In this document: piece after piece, positions 16,888 to 25,231 of the stretch
How positions within the stretch are numbered: position 1 is the stretch's first letter
How the letters are laid out: each line of letters begins with the position of its first letter
From: JBEICQ01 sp040383885
GTDB lineage: Bacteria; Bacteroidota; Bacteroidia; UBA4408
NCBI GenBank assembly: GCA_040383885.1
Contig: JBEICQ010000005.1
Span: 1 to 42,385 of the forward strand
DNA length: 42,385 bases
Reading direction: 5' to 3'
Notes under the pieces: model-generated
What the model was told of the DNA's origin: nothing
What the model saw: only the letters and a program-made list of their open reading frames with translations
Database searches by the model: none
Made by a program: the position numbers and the translations under genes

Positions 16888-17709
16888 ATGGCAATATCCG
16901 GATACAAGTATTTGTTATTTTCTCTTCTGCTGATGCTTTGCGCTTCGGTGCATGCTCAGGAAGAGCGTACCGTAAAAGAAAAGACTCCTGCTCCCCCGCG
17001 CCCGCTCACCCTTCCGGATACCAGCCTCAACCAAACCGATGCTGCCGGAAACAAAACAGGCATGTGGGTAGAAAAAAGCGGACTTACACAAGCGCAGGGC
17101 GTTTACCGTAATGGCAACAGAGAAGGCACCTGGATGACCTTTAATCCGGATGGCATCTTTACCGGACTTTGTGAATATGTAAACGGAACCAAAAACGGAT
17201 TGGAAATAGAATTGCGAAACACAGGTGCATTGTCGAAACAAGCTGCCTACAAAAACAATCTCCTGCATGGCCGCTTACTCACCTTTTTGCAGAGCGGCAA
17301 AATTCAATCTGATGCCCTCTACAAAAACGGAAAACTGCATGGCCCTAAAAAAACTTTTTATCCCAACAGCAAGCCACAGGAAGAAGGTTTTTTTGCAGAA
17401 GACCTGAGAGAGGGAATTTCAAAATGGTTTTATGAAGACGGAAAAATTTCTATCGAATACAATTACAAGTCGGGCAAGTTGCAAGGAAACCAAAAAACCT
17501 ATTACAAGGATGGCGCTCTGCAATCAGAAACATTTTATGTGAACAACCTGATGGAGGGCGAGTACAGGGAATATTTTGAAGATGGAAAAACACTGAAAGC
17601 TTCGGGCACCTATTCCGCTGACAAAAAAAACGGAACCTTCAAAGAGTTTGATAAAGAAGGAAAAGTGCTGAAAACAGAAAAATACAAAATGGATGTCCTC
17701 ACCAAATAA
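16888..17709 (+). CDS. Secreted MORN-repeat (YwqK-like) protein
   Basis: The protein has 273 residues. The signal peptide is MAISGYKYLLFSLLLMLCASVHAQ. After a proline-rich linker come about eight repeats of the MORN type, each near 20-24 residues with G-x-x-x-G-x-W/F-x-x-Y/F: NKTGMWVEKSG, NREGTWMTFNPDG, TKNGLEIELRNTG, LLHGRLLTFLQSG, KLHGPKKTFYPNS, LREGISKWFYEDG, KLQGNQKTYYKDG, LMEGEYREYFEDG and KKNGTFKEFDKEG. Such proteins are abundant in Bacteroidota and often labelled YwqK-family antitoxin on weak grounds; no toxin is visible here. It is periplasmic or surface-located with role unknown. The Cys-rich lipoprotein starts nine bases after its stop. Confidence 0.9.
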   Translation: MAISGYKYLLFSLLLMLCASVHAQEERTVKEKTPAPPRPLTLPDTSLNQTDAAGNKTGMWVEKSGLTQAQGVYRNGNREGTWMTFNPDGIFTGLCEYVNGTKNGLEIELRNTGALSKQAAYKNNLLHGRLLTFLQSGKIQSDALYKNGKLHGPKKTFYPNSKPQEEGFFAEDLREGISKWFYEDGKISIEYNYKSGKLQGNQKTYYKDGALQSETFYVNNLMEGEYREYFEDGKTLKASGTYSADKKNGTFKEFDKEGKVLKTEKYKMDVLTK

Positions 17710-17718
17710 ACCAAGCGT

Positions 17719-17946
17719 ATGAAATACCTGATGCTCTGCCTTCTTGCCACTTCACTCTTGTTTGCTTCTTGTGAACGCTGCACCACCTGCAAACAATATA
17801 CGCCGGGAGGTAAACTGGTGATGGAATATCCTGAAATTTGCGGAAGCAAATCAAACCTGCTGGATTATCAGGACAGGCTTGAATCACGCAAAATGCCCGG
17901 CAACACCATAGAGTGTACACAAAAAGGCGTGATGCCCTGGAACTGA
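17719..17946 (+). CDS. Cys-rich micro-lipoprotein A
   Basis: The protein has 75 residues. A short signal peptide ends in LLFASC, a good lipobox with lipid Cys at 18. The mature part has C21-x2-C24, then PEICG (C41), and ECTQK (C66). The same cysteine layout and signal ending occur in the protein at 21932-22156, so the two are paralogs. Four non-lipid Cys could form two disulfides or bind metal; neither can be shown here. I do not recognise the family. It follows the MORN gene after nine bases and its stop is one base from the stop of the convergent BNR gene. Confidence 0.75.
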   Translation: MKYLMLCLLATSLLFASCERCTTCKQYTPGGKLVMEYPEICGSKSNLLDYQDRLESRKMPGNTIECTQKGVMPWN

Positions 17947-17947
17947 T

Positions 17948-20900
17948 TTACATTTTTAGATACTCACCGAAGTCCGGAACCTTGAAAGTTTCCGCCGGAT
18001 TGTTTTTCTCCAAAAGCTTGCGGAAGGTCTGAATGCTGCCTGACTCCGCTTTGGCAAATCGGGCTTTGGCTTCTGCAAACTGCTTTTGCAGCGACAGGAT
18101 GTTTTCTTTTTGTGTGGAAGAAGGTGCACCCGGATAGGCGTTTATAGAACCATACACATCGTTGAGTTTTTCTCTGAGTTTGGGTTCCGCTGTGCCCACA
18201 TAATTGTCGCCTGTAGTTACTACCAGGATGTTTTTGATTGAAGACAGCTCATTTAGCAAGCCTGCAACCCCGGCATTGGGCTTGGTTTGTTTCTGCTGAA
18301 AATCATTGGCTTTTTCTTCCCATTTTTCAATGGTAAAAACCAGGTAAGCAAGATCCTGTATAAAATCAAAAAGTTGTTTGGTTACCTGTTGCTGTTCCTC
18401 TCTCTCCGCAGGAGTGAATCCGGAATTTTTGCCATACACAACTTCAATTTGTTTTTCAAATACTTCGTTCCCTTTGGTAATTTTTAAGAGATATTTGCCT
18501 GCCTTCACTGTGGGTGCTCCTGCAAACGAAAGCGATTTCCCTTTGGCCACCTTGGGAGCCGTGGCATTAAAACCCCATTCAATGGTGTTAATGCCTTTTA
18601 ATTTTCCGGCATCTGCCTTGGTCACCAGGTTCCCCTGTAAGTCATGAATCTCTGCCGTCATCTTCCCGAACATATGTCGCTTGGGCAAAAAATACCTGAT
18701 CTGCGCCCTGGAAGTTGGATTGGATGCCACAAACTGATTCTCCTGAGAGCGACCGCCGAAATTGCTTTTCTCATCAATCACAAAAACATCTGAATCAAAA
18801 AAACTCAGGTTGGAGTTTAACAGTGAAGCATTGATTTTTCGCAAGGGACTGATGTCGTCAAGCACAATGATTCCCCTGCCATGAGTGGCGGCAAGCAAAG
18901 CATTTTTAGTTGGATGCAGCTCCAGGTAATGCACGGCAACTCGCGGGAAATTGTTGCTGAACACCGACCAGCTTTTGCCTCCGTTGAGGGTGATGTATAA
19001 ACCGTTTTCTGCTCCCAAAAAAAGCAGGTCAGGATTCTGATAATCCTCTTGCAAACTCCTCACAAAGGTGGTGATTTCGGAGGTTACAATGGATTGCCAG
19101 GTCTTGCCGAAATCGTTTGTTTTGTATACATAGGGGCGATAATCATTTTGTGTATGTCCTTCAAAAACGGCATACGCAATTCCTTTACCATGCACGCTTG
19201 CCTCCACATGATAACACCAGGTATTGGGTGGCAGGCCGGGAATATTTTTCACCAGGTTGTTCCATGTCTTTCCGCCGTCGGTGGTGAGTTGCAAATTGCC
19301 GTCATCAGTACCCACCCAGATCACCTGGTCAGTCAATGGAGATTCGGCAATGGTAAAAATAGTACAATGATTTTCTGCACCTGAATTGTCTGCCGACAAA
19401 CCTCCTGATGCCTCCTGGTTTTGTTTGCTTTTGTTGTTGGTGCTCAAATCGGGAGAGATGATTTTCCAGGCGGCGCCCCGGTCTTCAGACACATGCAAAA
19501 ACTGACTGCCTGCATACAGCCTGTCGGGATGGTGCTTGCTGGTGGTAAAGGCAGCATTCCAGTTAAAACGAAGCTTGGGAGAGCCTTCTCCCGGATAAGG
19601 TTTGATGAGTTTGATCTCCTGTTTTTTGATGTCATAACGCCACATCACCTCAGCACCCTGCATTTCGGAGTATACAATATTGGGATCATTGGGATGGGGA
19701 TATACGCGGAAGCCATCGCCCCGACCCACCGGTTCCCAATCGCCGGGTTCAACCCCGCCCGGACTCTCGGAAGGACCCACCCATGAATTGTTGTCCTGCA
19801 ATCCTCCGTACACATAATAGGGTTCGCGGTTGTCGTGGCTCACATGATAAAACTGGCTCACCGGAAGGCATTCCACCATCTCCATGCTCGAGCCTCCGTC
19901 GAGAGATCGGTAAACACCACCATCCGTGGCAAAAAACATTTTGTCGCTGTTGCTTCTGTCAAACACGATGTCGTGGATATCGGGATGCATGCTGCCCAGG
20001 TTTCTAAAAGTTTTTCCACCGTCTCTGCTGATGGAGCCTGACAATCCGCACTTGGCAATGATATCGGGATTTGCAGGGTCTACGCTGATGCGTGAGAAAT
20101 AAAAGGGTCTCACCGTCAACTCAAAATCTCCGTTCAGAAATTTCCAGGTTTTGCCGGCATCGTCGGAACGGTACAATCCTTTTTCCTCTTTTTTCTCTGC
20201 TTCAATCACTGCGTAAACAACAGAAGTATTGGAAGGCGCAAGGGCCAGGGCAATCCGCCCCATCTTTCCTTTGGGCAAACCACTTTCCAGTTTGTTCCAG
20301 GTTTTTCCTCCGTCGCTGGATTTGTACAAAGCACTGTTGTTGCCACCCGACTGAAAGGAATAGGCTGTTCTTCTGAATTCCCAGAAAGCAGCATACAGCA
20401 CTTCGGGATTTGCCGGATCCATGATGATTTCGGAACAGCCGGTGGTGTTGTTCACAAAGAAAATGCGGTTCCATGTTTTGCCTCCATCCTCTGTTTTGTA
20501 TACTCCTCTGTCATCGCTGTTCCCCCATAAGGCGCCGAGCGCGGCCACATAAACTACAGAAGAATTGCGCGGATGAATCTGGATGGCAGCAATGCGATCG
20601 GTTTTTTCAAGTCCTGAGCGGATCCAGTTTTTACCTCCATCCGTGGTTTTATAGATGCCGTCTCCAGCCGAAACACTGTTTCGTGTCCAGGTTTCTCCGG
20701 TGCCCGCCCAGTAGGTGTTGTCCGGATCATTTGGATCAATGGCAAGAGCACCTATAGATTGGCAATGGGCATCGAAAACAGGATTAAACTTTACACCTCC
20801 GTCCTGGGATTTCCAGATACCGCCGCCGGCAGCACCTACCAACACGATACGGGGATTTTTAGGATGCAGTTCAATGTCGGAGATCCGACCACTCATGAGA

Positions 20901-21025
20901 GCAGGCCCAAGATGCCTGGCTTTTAAATCACCAAAGTAATCCCCCGCATTCAGGGTTTCCTGAGAATATGCAAAGGCAGCGCTGCATAAGAGCAGCAAGC
21001 ACTGCATCAAGGCCTTTCTGCACAT
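17948..21025 (-). CDS. Secreted BNR/sortilin-like multi-repeat beta-propeller protein
   Basis: The protein has 1025 residues. Signal peptide MCRKALMQCLLLLCSAAFAYSQ. The mature part (about 30-740) contains many Asp-box repeats of the form SxDxGxTW, for example TTDGGKNW, TEDGGKTW, SSDGGKTW, SDDAGKTW, SRDGGKTF, TTDGGKTW and TNDFGKTW, spread as in VPS10/sortilin or exo-sialidase-like propellers (probably two). A C-terminal region of about 280 residues has a beta sandwich (AGKYLLKITKGNEVFEKQIE) and then a helical bundle. Databases often call these glycosyl hydrolases, but no catalytic site is evident and no T9SS tail is present. Its ATG overlaps the LolA-like stop by one base. Confidence 0.88.
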   Translation of the reverse strand: MCRKALMQCLLLLCSAAFAYSQETLNAGDYFGDLKARHLGPALMSGRISDIELHPKNPRIVLVGAAGGGIWKSQDGGVKFNPVFDAHCQSIGALAIDPNDPDNTYWAGTGETWTRNSVSAGDGIYKTTDGGKNWIRSGLEKTDRIAAIQIHPRNSSVVYVAALGALWGNSDDRGVYKTEDGGKTWNRIFFVNNTTGCSEIIMDPANPEVLYAAFWEFRRTAYSFQSGGNNSALYKSSDGGKTWNKLESGLPKGKMGRIALALAPSNTSVVYAVIEAEKKEEKGLYRSDDAGKTWKFLNGDFELTVRPFYFSRISVDPANPDIIAKCGLSGSISRDGGKTFRNLGSMHPDIHDIVFDRSNSDKMFFATDGGVYRSLDGGSSMEMVECLPVSQFYHVSHDNREPYYVYGGLQDNNSWVGPSESPGGVEPGDWEPVGRGDGFRVYPHPNDPNIVYSEMQGAEVMWRYDIKKQEIKLIKPYPGEGSPKLRFNWNAAFTTSKHHPDRLYAGSQFLHVSEDRGAAWKIISPDLSTNNKSKQNQEASGGLSADNSGAENHCTIFTIAESPLTDQVIWVGTDDGNLQLTTDGGKTWNNLVKNIPGLPPNTWCYHVEASVHGKGIAYAVFEGHTQNDYRPYVYKTNDFGKTWQSIVTSEITTFVRSLQEDYQNPDLLFLGAENGLYITLNGGKSWSVFSNNFPRVAVHYLELHPTKNALLAATHGRGIIVLDDISPLRKINASLLNSNLSFFDSDVFVIDEKSNFGGRSQENQFVASNPTSRAQIRYFLPKRHMFGKMTAEIHDLQGNLVTKADAGKLKGINTIEWGFNATAPKVAKGKSLSFAGAPTVKAGKYLLKITKGNEVFEKQIEVVYGKNSGFTPAEREEQQQVTKQLFDFIQDLAYLVFTIEKWEEKANDFQQKQTKPNAGVAGLLNELSSIKNILVVTTGDNYVGTAEPKLREKLNDVYGSINAYPGAPSSTQKENILSLQKQFAEAKARFAKAESGSIQTFRKLLEKNNPAETFKVPDFGEYLKM

Positions 21026-21765
21026 TATTTTTTGGGGAAATTAAATTTGTTTTCATCCACCTGAACATTCATCTCCACCTTTTCGAACTGAACAGTTTGA
21101 GAAGGGCCATCCTTGATTCCGGAGGCATTGGAAAAAGCCACCATCACCCCATTCAGTTCCTGGTAATCGCTGTATTTTTCCTGGCTTAGCTTTCCTTTCA
21201 TCTCACCGGAAGGCAGTTCAGATTCCGACATCAAAATCACCTTGCTTTCCTTGTCGAGGTAATGGAATTCAATATTGGGAATTTCCTTTCCTTCTACAAG
21301 CATGGTTTTTTTCTCCAGCTTAATCTTGTAACACTCCGTGCCATCTACTTTTTCAGTACCCAGAAGCGAGGCGGTATAACCCAACTTTTTATAATGCATC
21401 AGCGCATTGGGAAACTCAGCCGCTGTACGACGGGAATTTTCCGACTCCTCGGCAGATTCCTCCTCGGCAGCCATGGTCATAAAATTGGTTCCCCAACTTT
21501 TTTGCCCGTCAAAAGCCCGCATGGTCATGGTGTTTCCGTTAAAGGTAATTTGCGTGTAAGAACGGCCATCAGCCATCATCACCACCTCCACAGGAATGGT
21601 AGTGCCACCCTGGTTAAGATTGGTTTTTAAACGCATGTTTTTGACGGCATCCCAGTTTTTGCCTCCTACTGCCTGACAATAGGATTGTATGATTTCGTCT
21701 ACACTCTGGGCTTTTACTGTACTTGCGATGACAAGGGTAAAAAGGAAAGGAATAAGTTTTTTCAT
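21025..21765 (-). CDS. Periplasmic LolA/LolB-like lipoprotein-sorting-fold protein
   Basis: The protein has 246 residues. Signal peptide MKKLIPFLFTLVIASTVKAQ. The mature part begins SVDEIIQSYCQAVGGKNWDAVKNMR and follows the half-barrel pattern of LolA-like Bacteroidota proteins (start helix with Y-x-x-A-x-G-G, strands PVEVVMMADGRSYTQITFN, MRAFDGQKSWG, then ECYKIKLEKK, IEFHYLDKESKVILMSES and YSDYQELNGVMVAFSNAS). It is not the canonical LolA of lipoprotein transport. It is upstream of and coupled to the BNR-repeat gene (one-base TAATG overlap), so the two probably act together outside the inner membrane. Confidence 0.8.
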   Translation of the reverse strand: MKKLIPFLFTLVIASTVKAQSVDEIIQSYCQAVGGKNWDAVKNMRLKTNLNQGGTTIPVEVVMMADGRSYTQITFNGNTMTMRAFDGQKSWGTNFMTMAAEEESAEESENSRRTAAEFPNALMHYKKLGYTASLLGTEKVDGTECYKIKLEKKTMLVEGKEIPNIEFHYLDKESKVILMSESELPSGEMKGKLSQEKYSDYQELNGVMVAFSNASGIKDGPSQTVQFEKVEMNVQVDENKFNFPKK

Positions 21766-21781
21766 GGTTTTGTTTGTTTTT

Positions 21782-21789
21782 CAAATGTA
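21782..21789 (-). promoter_or_regulatory. -7 element TACATTTG before the LolA-like/BNR pair
   Basis: This is an exact TAnnTTTG match on the minus strand, 17 bases before the ATG at 21765. Confidence 0.5.
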
Positions 21790-21833
21790 CAACATTTGCC
21801 TATCGATACTCTTGTGAAAAATTGCTTATTCAA

Positions 21834-21861
21834 CCGGGCTGCCGACTCTTAAAAAGCCCGG
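21834..21861. repeat. Inverted repeat in divergent promoter region
   Basis: Seven-base GC-rich arms CCGGGCT and AGCCCGG are separated by 14 bases, midway between the two divergent starts at 21765 and 21932. No T-run follows. It may be a regulator site or structural only. Confidence 0.3.
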
Positions 21862-21918
21862 GAATGAAAATTGCAGGGGAAGTTTGTGCACGAGTTGGTG
21901 AAATTTCAAATCATTGGT

Positions 21919-21926
21919 TACTTTTA
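21919..21926 (+). promoter_or_regulatory. -7-like element TACTTTTA
   Basis: It has one mismatch to TAnnTTTG and lies six bases before the ATG at 21932. If used, the message would be nearly leaderless. Confidence 0.3.
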
Positions 21927-21931
21927 CGGCT

Positions 21932-22156
21932 ATGAAACATCTGCTTGTTCTGGCTGCACTTACCACAGCCCTTTTTTCTGCCTCCTGCAACAAATGTGTT
22001 ACCTGCAGCTATACCTCTAAATACAACGGAAAAGACTCCACTGTTAACAGACCGGAAGTGTGCGGTAACCCTACAGAGATCACCAACGAGGAAAATACCA
22101 CCAAAGCTGTTTCTGCCCGTGCAGGTGCTTTGGATTATACCTGCACCAAAAAATAA
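21932..22156 (+). CDS. Cys-rich micro-lipoprotein B (paralog of A)
   Basis: The protein has 74 residues from ATG 21932 (MKHLLVLAALTTALFSASC); the in-frame GTG at 21914 only lengthens the signal. Lipid Cys is at 19, followed by C22-x2-C25, PEVCG (C44) and YTCTKK (C71). The spacing matches micro-lipoprotein A (C21, C24, C41, C66), including PE-V/I-CG and CT-x-K, while the rest differs. It lies seven bases before purS on the same strand. Unknown function. Confidence 0.75.
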   Translation: MKHLLVLAALTTALFSASCNKCVTCSYTSKYNGKDSTVNRPEVCGNPTEITNEENTTKAVSARAGALDYTCTKK

Positions 22157-22163
22157 ACCGGGC

Positions 22164-22415
22164 ATGTTGTTCACTGCCAGCATACAGGTAATGCCTCATG
22201 CCAATCTGCTCGACCCTCAGGGAAAAGCGGTAGAAAAAGGATTGATCAACATGGGCATGCATGCTGTTTCTGCTGTGCGCGTCGGAAAAAATATCAGCCT
22301 GCAGATTGAAGCGGAAAATGCTGAAAAAGCAAAACTCATTGCTGAAAATGCCTGCAAACAATTACTGGCCAATCCGGTGATGGAAAATTATACCCTGCAT
22401 ATCAGTGAAAACTGA
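22164..22415 (+). CDS. purS: Phosphoribosylformylglycinamidine synthase subunit PurS
   Basis: The protein has 83 residues from ATG 22164. A longer open frame from 21945 overlaps micro-lipoprotein B out of frame and is not its true start. The sequence shows ASIQVMPHANLLDPQGKAVEKGL, then GMHAVSAVRVGKNISLQIEA and LLANPVMENYTLHI, which is the PurS pattern (VMPKxxxLDPQGKAV, VRVGK, LLANPVIE.Y). PurS is the small structural subunit that bridges PurL and PurQ in Gram-positive and many other bacteria. purL and purQ are not in the window. It is convergent with the cpsB-like gene, four bases apart. Confidence 0.93.
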   Translation: MLFTASIQVMPHANLLDPQGKAVEKGLINMGMHAVSAVRVGKNISLQIEAENAEKAKLIAENACKQLLANPVMENYTLHISEN

Positions 22416-22419
22416 TTGC

Positions 22420-23175
22420 TCAATCAATCAACTCCCTGTTTCTTATTTTCCCTGAAGCAAGCAAACGACTCAGCCGGGGATTTTTCAAAGCCTGTTTCAT
22501 TAATTCCACATGGCCTCCATGGTGACAATCTGTTCCCAAAAAATCAATCATGCCGGCATCTATCAACTTTTCCGCCATCTTTTGTGTGACGGGGGAATAA
22601 TACCCGGTGAGTGAATTGATATTGAGCTGAAAAAGCACTCCTTTTTCTTTTAAATCCTGGTATTTTTTAAAACTGTGATACCAAAAAGGATAGCGCTCCG
22701 GATGCGCCAGTACAGGTTTGTAGCCATTGGCCTGCATCAAAAAAATAGCATCGTTTAAATGGTCAGGAGCATTCAGGTAGGAAATCTCAAACAACAGATA
22801 TTTTTTTCCGAGGGTAAGCAAAGGCTCGTGTTCAATCTTGTGTATAAAATCACTGTCGAGATAGTATTCGGCGGCAGCCTGCACCTTTACATTCATTCCC
22901 GTGGGGGCAATCGCTTGCTGCAATTGTTCCAATCCCAACAAAATACCTTCGCGGGTATTCCGGTAATGATCCATCATGATGTGCGGGGTAGTGATAAAGT
23001 AAAAATATCCCAATTCATGCAGGGAAGTAATCATGGCGAGTGCATCCGCCATGGTTTTTGCACCGTCATCAATCCCCGGAATCAGGTGAGAATGCATGTC
23101 TATACCAACGATACCAAAATCATGTAATAAGGCAATGTCTTCTTTCCTATTAAATAAGTTTTTGAATATATTCAA
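22420..23175 (-). CDS. CpsB/YwqE-like PHP-type tyrosine-protein phosphatase
   Basis: The protein has 251 residues. It has a PHP-fold metal-dependent phosphatase pattern: GIDMHSHLIPGIDDGAKTM (HxH), ITTPHIM, AAEYYLD, LAHPERYPFW and GTDCHHGGH (late Asp/His). Similar proteins dephosphorylate tyrosine kinases that control capsule or exopolysaccharide export. No such kinase is in the window. Its ATG overlaps the epimerase stop as ATGA, so it is coupled with the sugar-nucleotide genes upstream. Confidence 0.9.
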   Translation of the reverse strand: MNIFKNLFNRKEDIALLHDFGIVGIDMHSHLIPGIDDGAKTMADALAMITSLHELGYFYFITTPHIMMDHYRNTREGILLGLEQLQQAIAPTGMNVKVQAAAEYYLDSDFIHKIEHEPLLTLGKKYLLFEISYLNAPDHLNDAIFLMQANGYKPVLAHPERYPFWYHSFKKYQDLKEKGVLFQLNINSLTGYYSPVTQKMAEKLIDAGMIDFLGTDCHHGGHVELMKQALKNPRLSRLLASGKIRNRELID

Positions 23176-24164
23176 GAGTAATAGGTTTTTTTAAACCATT
23201 CTACGGTAATCTCCAGTCCTTGTTTCACTTTTGTTTGTGGTGCATAGCCGATGAATTCATGGGCCAGACTAATATCGGCAAGCGAGTCGCGGATGTCTCC
23301 GCTGCGCGCTTCCCTGTAGTGAGGCTTCACTTCCGATTGGGTTTTTTCGCGCAGGATGTCAAACAATTGATTGATGGTGATGCGTTCACCACAGGCAATG
23401 TTTACAACCTCACCAAAAGCTTTCTTGTTTTGAGTAAAAAGCGCGCGGATATTTGCCTGTACTGCATTCTCCACAAAGGTAAAATCGCGACTCTGTTCTC
23501 CGTCGCCATTGATATAAGTTTTTTTTCCTCCAAGGAGGGCATCCATAAACAAAGGAATGGCTGCCGCATACTCACCCTGTGGGTTTTGCCTTGGTCCGAA
23601 AATATTAAAGTACCTGAGTCCTATGCAAGGCATGCCATAGGTATGGGTAAACACATAGGCATACAACTCATTTACATATTTGGTAACTGCATATGGCGAC
23701 AAAGGGTTTCCGATATTTTTTTCTCTTTTAGGAAGCTCTTTGCTATCTCCGTAAACCGAAGAAGAACCTGCGTAAACAAAACGCTTTACTCCGGCATCTC
23801 TTGCGGCGATTAGCATGTTTAAAAATCCGTTTATATTGGCCTGGTGTGTGGCCAGCGGATTCAACACCGAGCGGGGAACCGAACCCAGGGCTGCCTGATG
23901 CAGCACAAAATCTACGCCTTTACATGCCGCAGCGCAATCCTCCGGCCGGGTTATATCTCCTGTGATGAATTCCACCTTGCCCGGTACAAGAAACGCGCTG
24001 ATGTTCTCACGAAAACCCGTAGACAGGTTGTCGAGGATGGTAATTTTTTTAGCTCCGTATTTACATAGATATTCCACCAGATTGGAGCCGATAAACCCGG
24101 CTCCTCCGGTGATCAAAAAATGATATTGTCCGAGATCTTCTTCTACAAATGCCTGGCTGTACAT
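23172..24164 (-). CDS. NAD-dependent UDP-sugar epimerase (WbpP-like)
   Basis: The protein has 330 residues from ATG 24164 (MYSQAFVEEDLGQYHFLITG); the frame is open to 24263 but that part overlaps rfbB and has no family match. It is an extended SDR with GGAGFIGSNL, DNLSTGFRENI, HQAALGSVPRSV, the catalytic YAVTK (Tyr-x3-Lys), and GDGEQSRDFTFVENAV. The ALGSVPRS text and length match UDP-N-acetylglucosamine/-galactosamine 4-epimerases of the WbpP type used for surface polysaccharides. The exact substrate is inferred. It begins 11 bases after rfbB and overlaps the phosphatase gene by four. Confidence 0.87.
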   Translation of the reverse strand: MYSQAFVEEDLGQYHFLITGGAGFIGSNLVEYLCKYGAKKITILDNLSTGFRENISAFLVPGKVEFITGDITRPEDCAAACKGVDFVLHQAALGSVPRSVLNPLATHQANINGFLNMLIAARDAGVKRFVYAGSSSVYGDSKELPKREKNIGNPLSPYAVTKYVNELYAYVFTHTYGMPCIGLRYFNIFGPRQNPQGEYAAAIPLFMDALLGGKKTYINGDGEQSRDFTFVENAVQANIRALFTQNKKAFGEVVNIACGERITINQLFDILREKTQSEVKPHYREARSGDIRDSLADISLAHEFIGYAPQTKVKQGLEITVEWFKKTYYS

Positions 24165-24175
24165 GAGCTCATCAA

Positions 24176-25231
24176 TTACCTGTTTACATATTGGTTTTCG
24201 TAATACTGTCTGTAGGCACCGGAGGTTACATGTGCGAGCCAATCGGCATGAGACAGGTACCAATCTACGGTTTTTTCAAGACCCTCTTCAAACTGAAGTG
24301 AGGGCTTCCATCCCAGTTCATGCTGCAGTTTGGAGGCATCAATGGCGTATCGCTGATCGTGTCCGGCACGGTCTTTTACATAACTTACCAATTGAAAGGA
24401 TTCCCCCTCTGCCCTGCCCAATCGAACATCCATGATTTTGCAAAGCAGTTTAATCAGGTCAATGTTTTTCCATTCATTATGCCCTCCGATATTGTATGTC
24501 TCACCGTTTTTGCCATGATGAAAAATCACATCAATGGCACGCGCATGGTCTTCTACCCACAACCAGTCGCGCACATTGCTTCCGCTTCCGTACACTGGCA
24601 ATGCCTGTTTGTTTTTGATGTTGTTAATGAACAAGGGAATGAGCTTCTCCGGAAACTGGTGTGAACCATAGTTATTGGAACAATTGGAGAGCACAACAGG
24701 CAAGCCATAGGTATGGTGATAGGCCCTGACCAAATGATCGGAGGAAGCTTTGGATGCGGAGTACGGGCTGCGGGGATCGTAGGGTGTGGTCTCGGTAAAC
24801 ATACCGGTTTCCCCTAATGAACCATATACCTCATCAGTAGAAACATGGTAAAACTTTTTATCGGCAAATCCTTCTTTCCATGCCCTGCGGCAAGCATTGA
24901 GCAACACCACGGTGCCCACTATGTTGGTACTGATAAAATCCATAGGGCTCTCAATGGACCTGTCCACATGCGATTCGGCAGCCAGGTGAATCACTGCATC
25001 AGGATGGTATTTTTCAAACACCTGCTGAATCTGTTTTTCATCGGTGATGTCTGCCTTTACAAAACTGTAATTGGGCTTGTCTTCCAGGTCCACCACATTC
25101 ATGAGGTTGCCGGCATAGGTGAGCTTGTCCAGGTTTACCACATGGTAATCGGGATACTTGTTGCAAATAAGTCTTGCCACATGTGAGCCTATAAACCCGG
25201 CTCCTCCGGTAATCAATACTGTTTTTTTCAT
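24176..25231 (-). CDS. rfbB: dTDP-glucose 4,6-dehydratase
   Basis: The protein has 351 residues. It makes dTDP-4-keto-6-deoxyglucose, the first committed step toward dTDP-rhamnose and related sugars. Motifs are VLITGGAGFIGSHVARL, NLDKLTYAGN, HLAAESHVDRSIESP, FYHVSTDEVYGSLGE, the catalytic PYSASKASSDHLVRAYHHTY, and NCSNNYGSHQFPEKLIPL, then PVYGSGSNVRDWLWVEDHARAI. The family is clear. rfbA, rfbC and rfbD are not in the window. The start overlaps the prfB stop (ATGA). Confidence 0.97.
   Translation of the reverse strand: MKKTVLITGGAGFIGSHVARLICNKYPDYHVVNLDKLTYAGNLMNVVDLEDKPNYSFVKADITDEKQIQQVFEKYHPDAVIHLAAESHVDRSIESPMDFISTNIVGTVVLLNACRRAWKEGFADKKFYHVSTDEVYGSLGETGMFTETTPYDPRSPYSASKASSDHLVRAYHHTYGLPVVLSNCSNNYGSHQFPEKLIPLFINNIKNKQALPVYGSGSNVRDWLWVEDHARAIDVIFHHGKNGETYNIGGHNEWKNIDLIKLLCKIMDVRLGRAEGESFQLVSYVKDRAGHDQRYAIDASKLQHELGWKPSLQFEEGLEKTVDWYLSHADWLAHVTSGAYRQYYENQYVNR

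Noticed and set aside
16888..17709. Antitoxin of a toxin-antitoxin pair (common database label for YwqK-like MORN proteins)
   Set aside because: It has a signal peptide and no toxin gene beside it; the label is not supported here.
17948..21025. Glycosyl hydrolase
   Set aside because: Asp-box repeats alone do not show catalysis; no catalytic residues could be identified.
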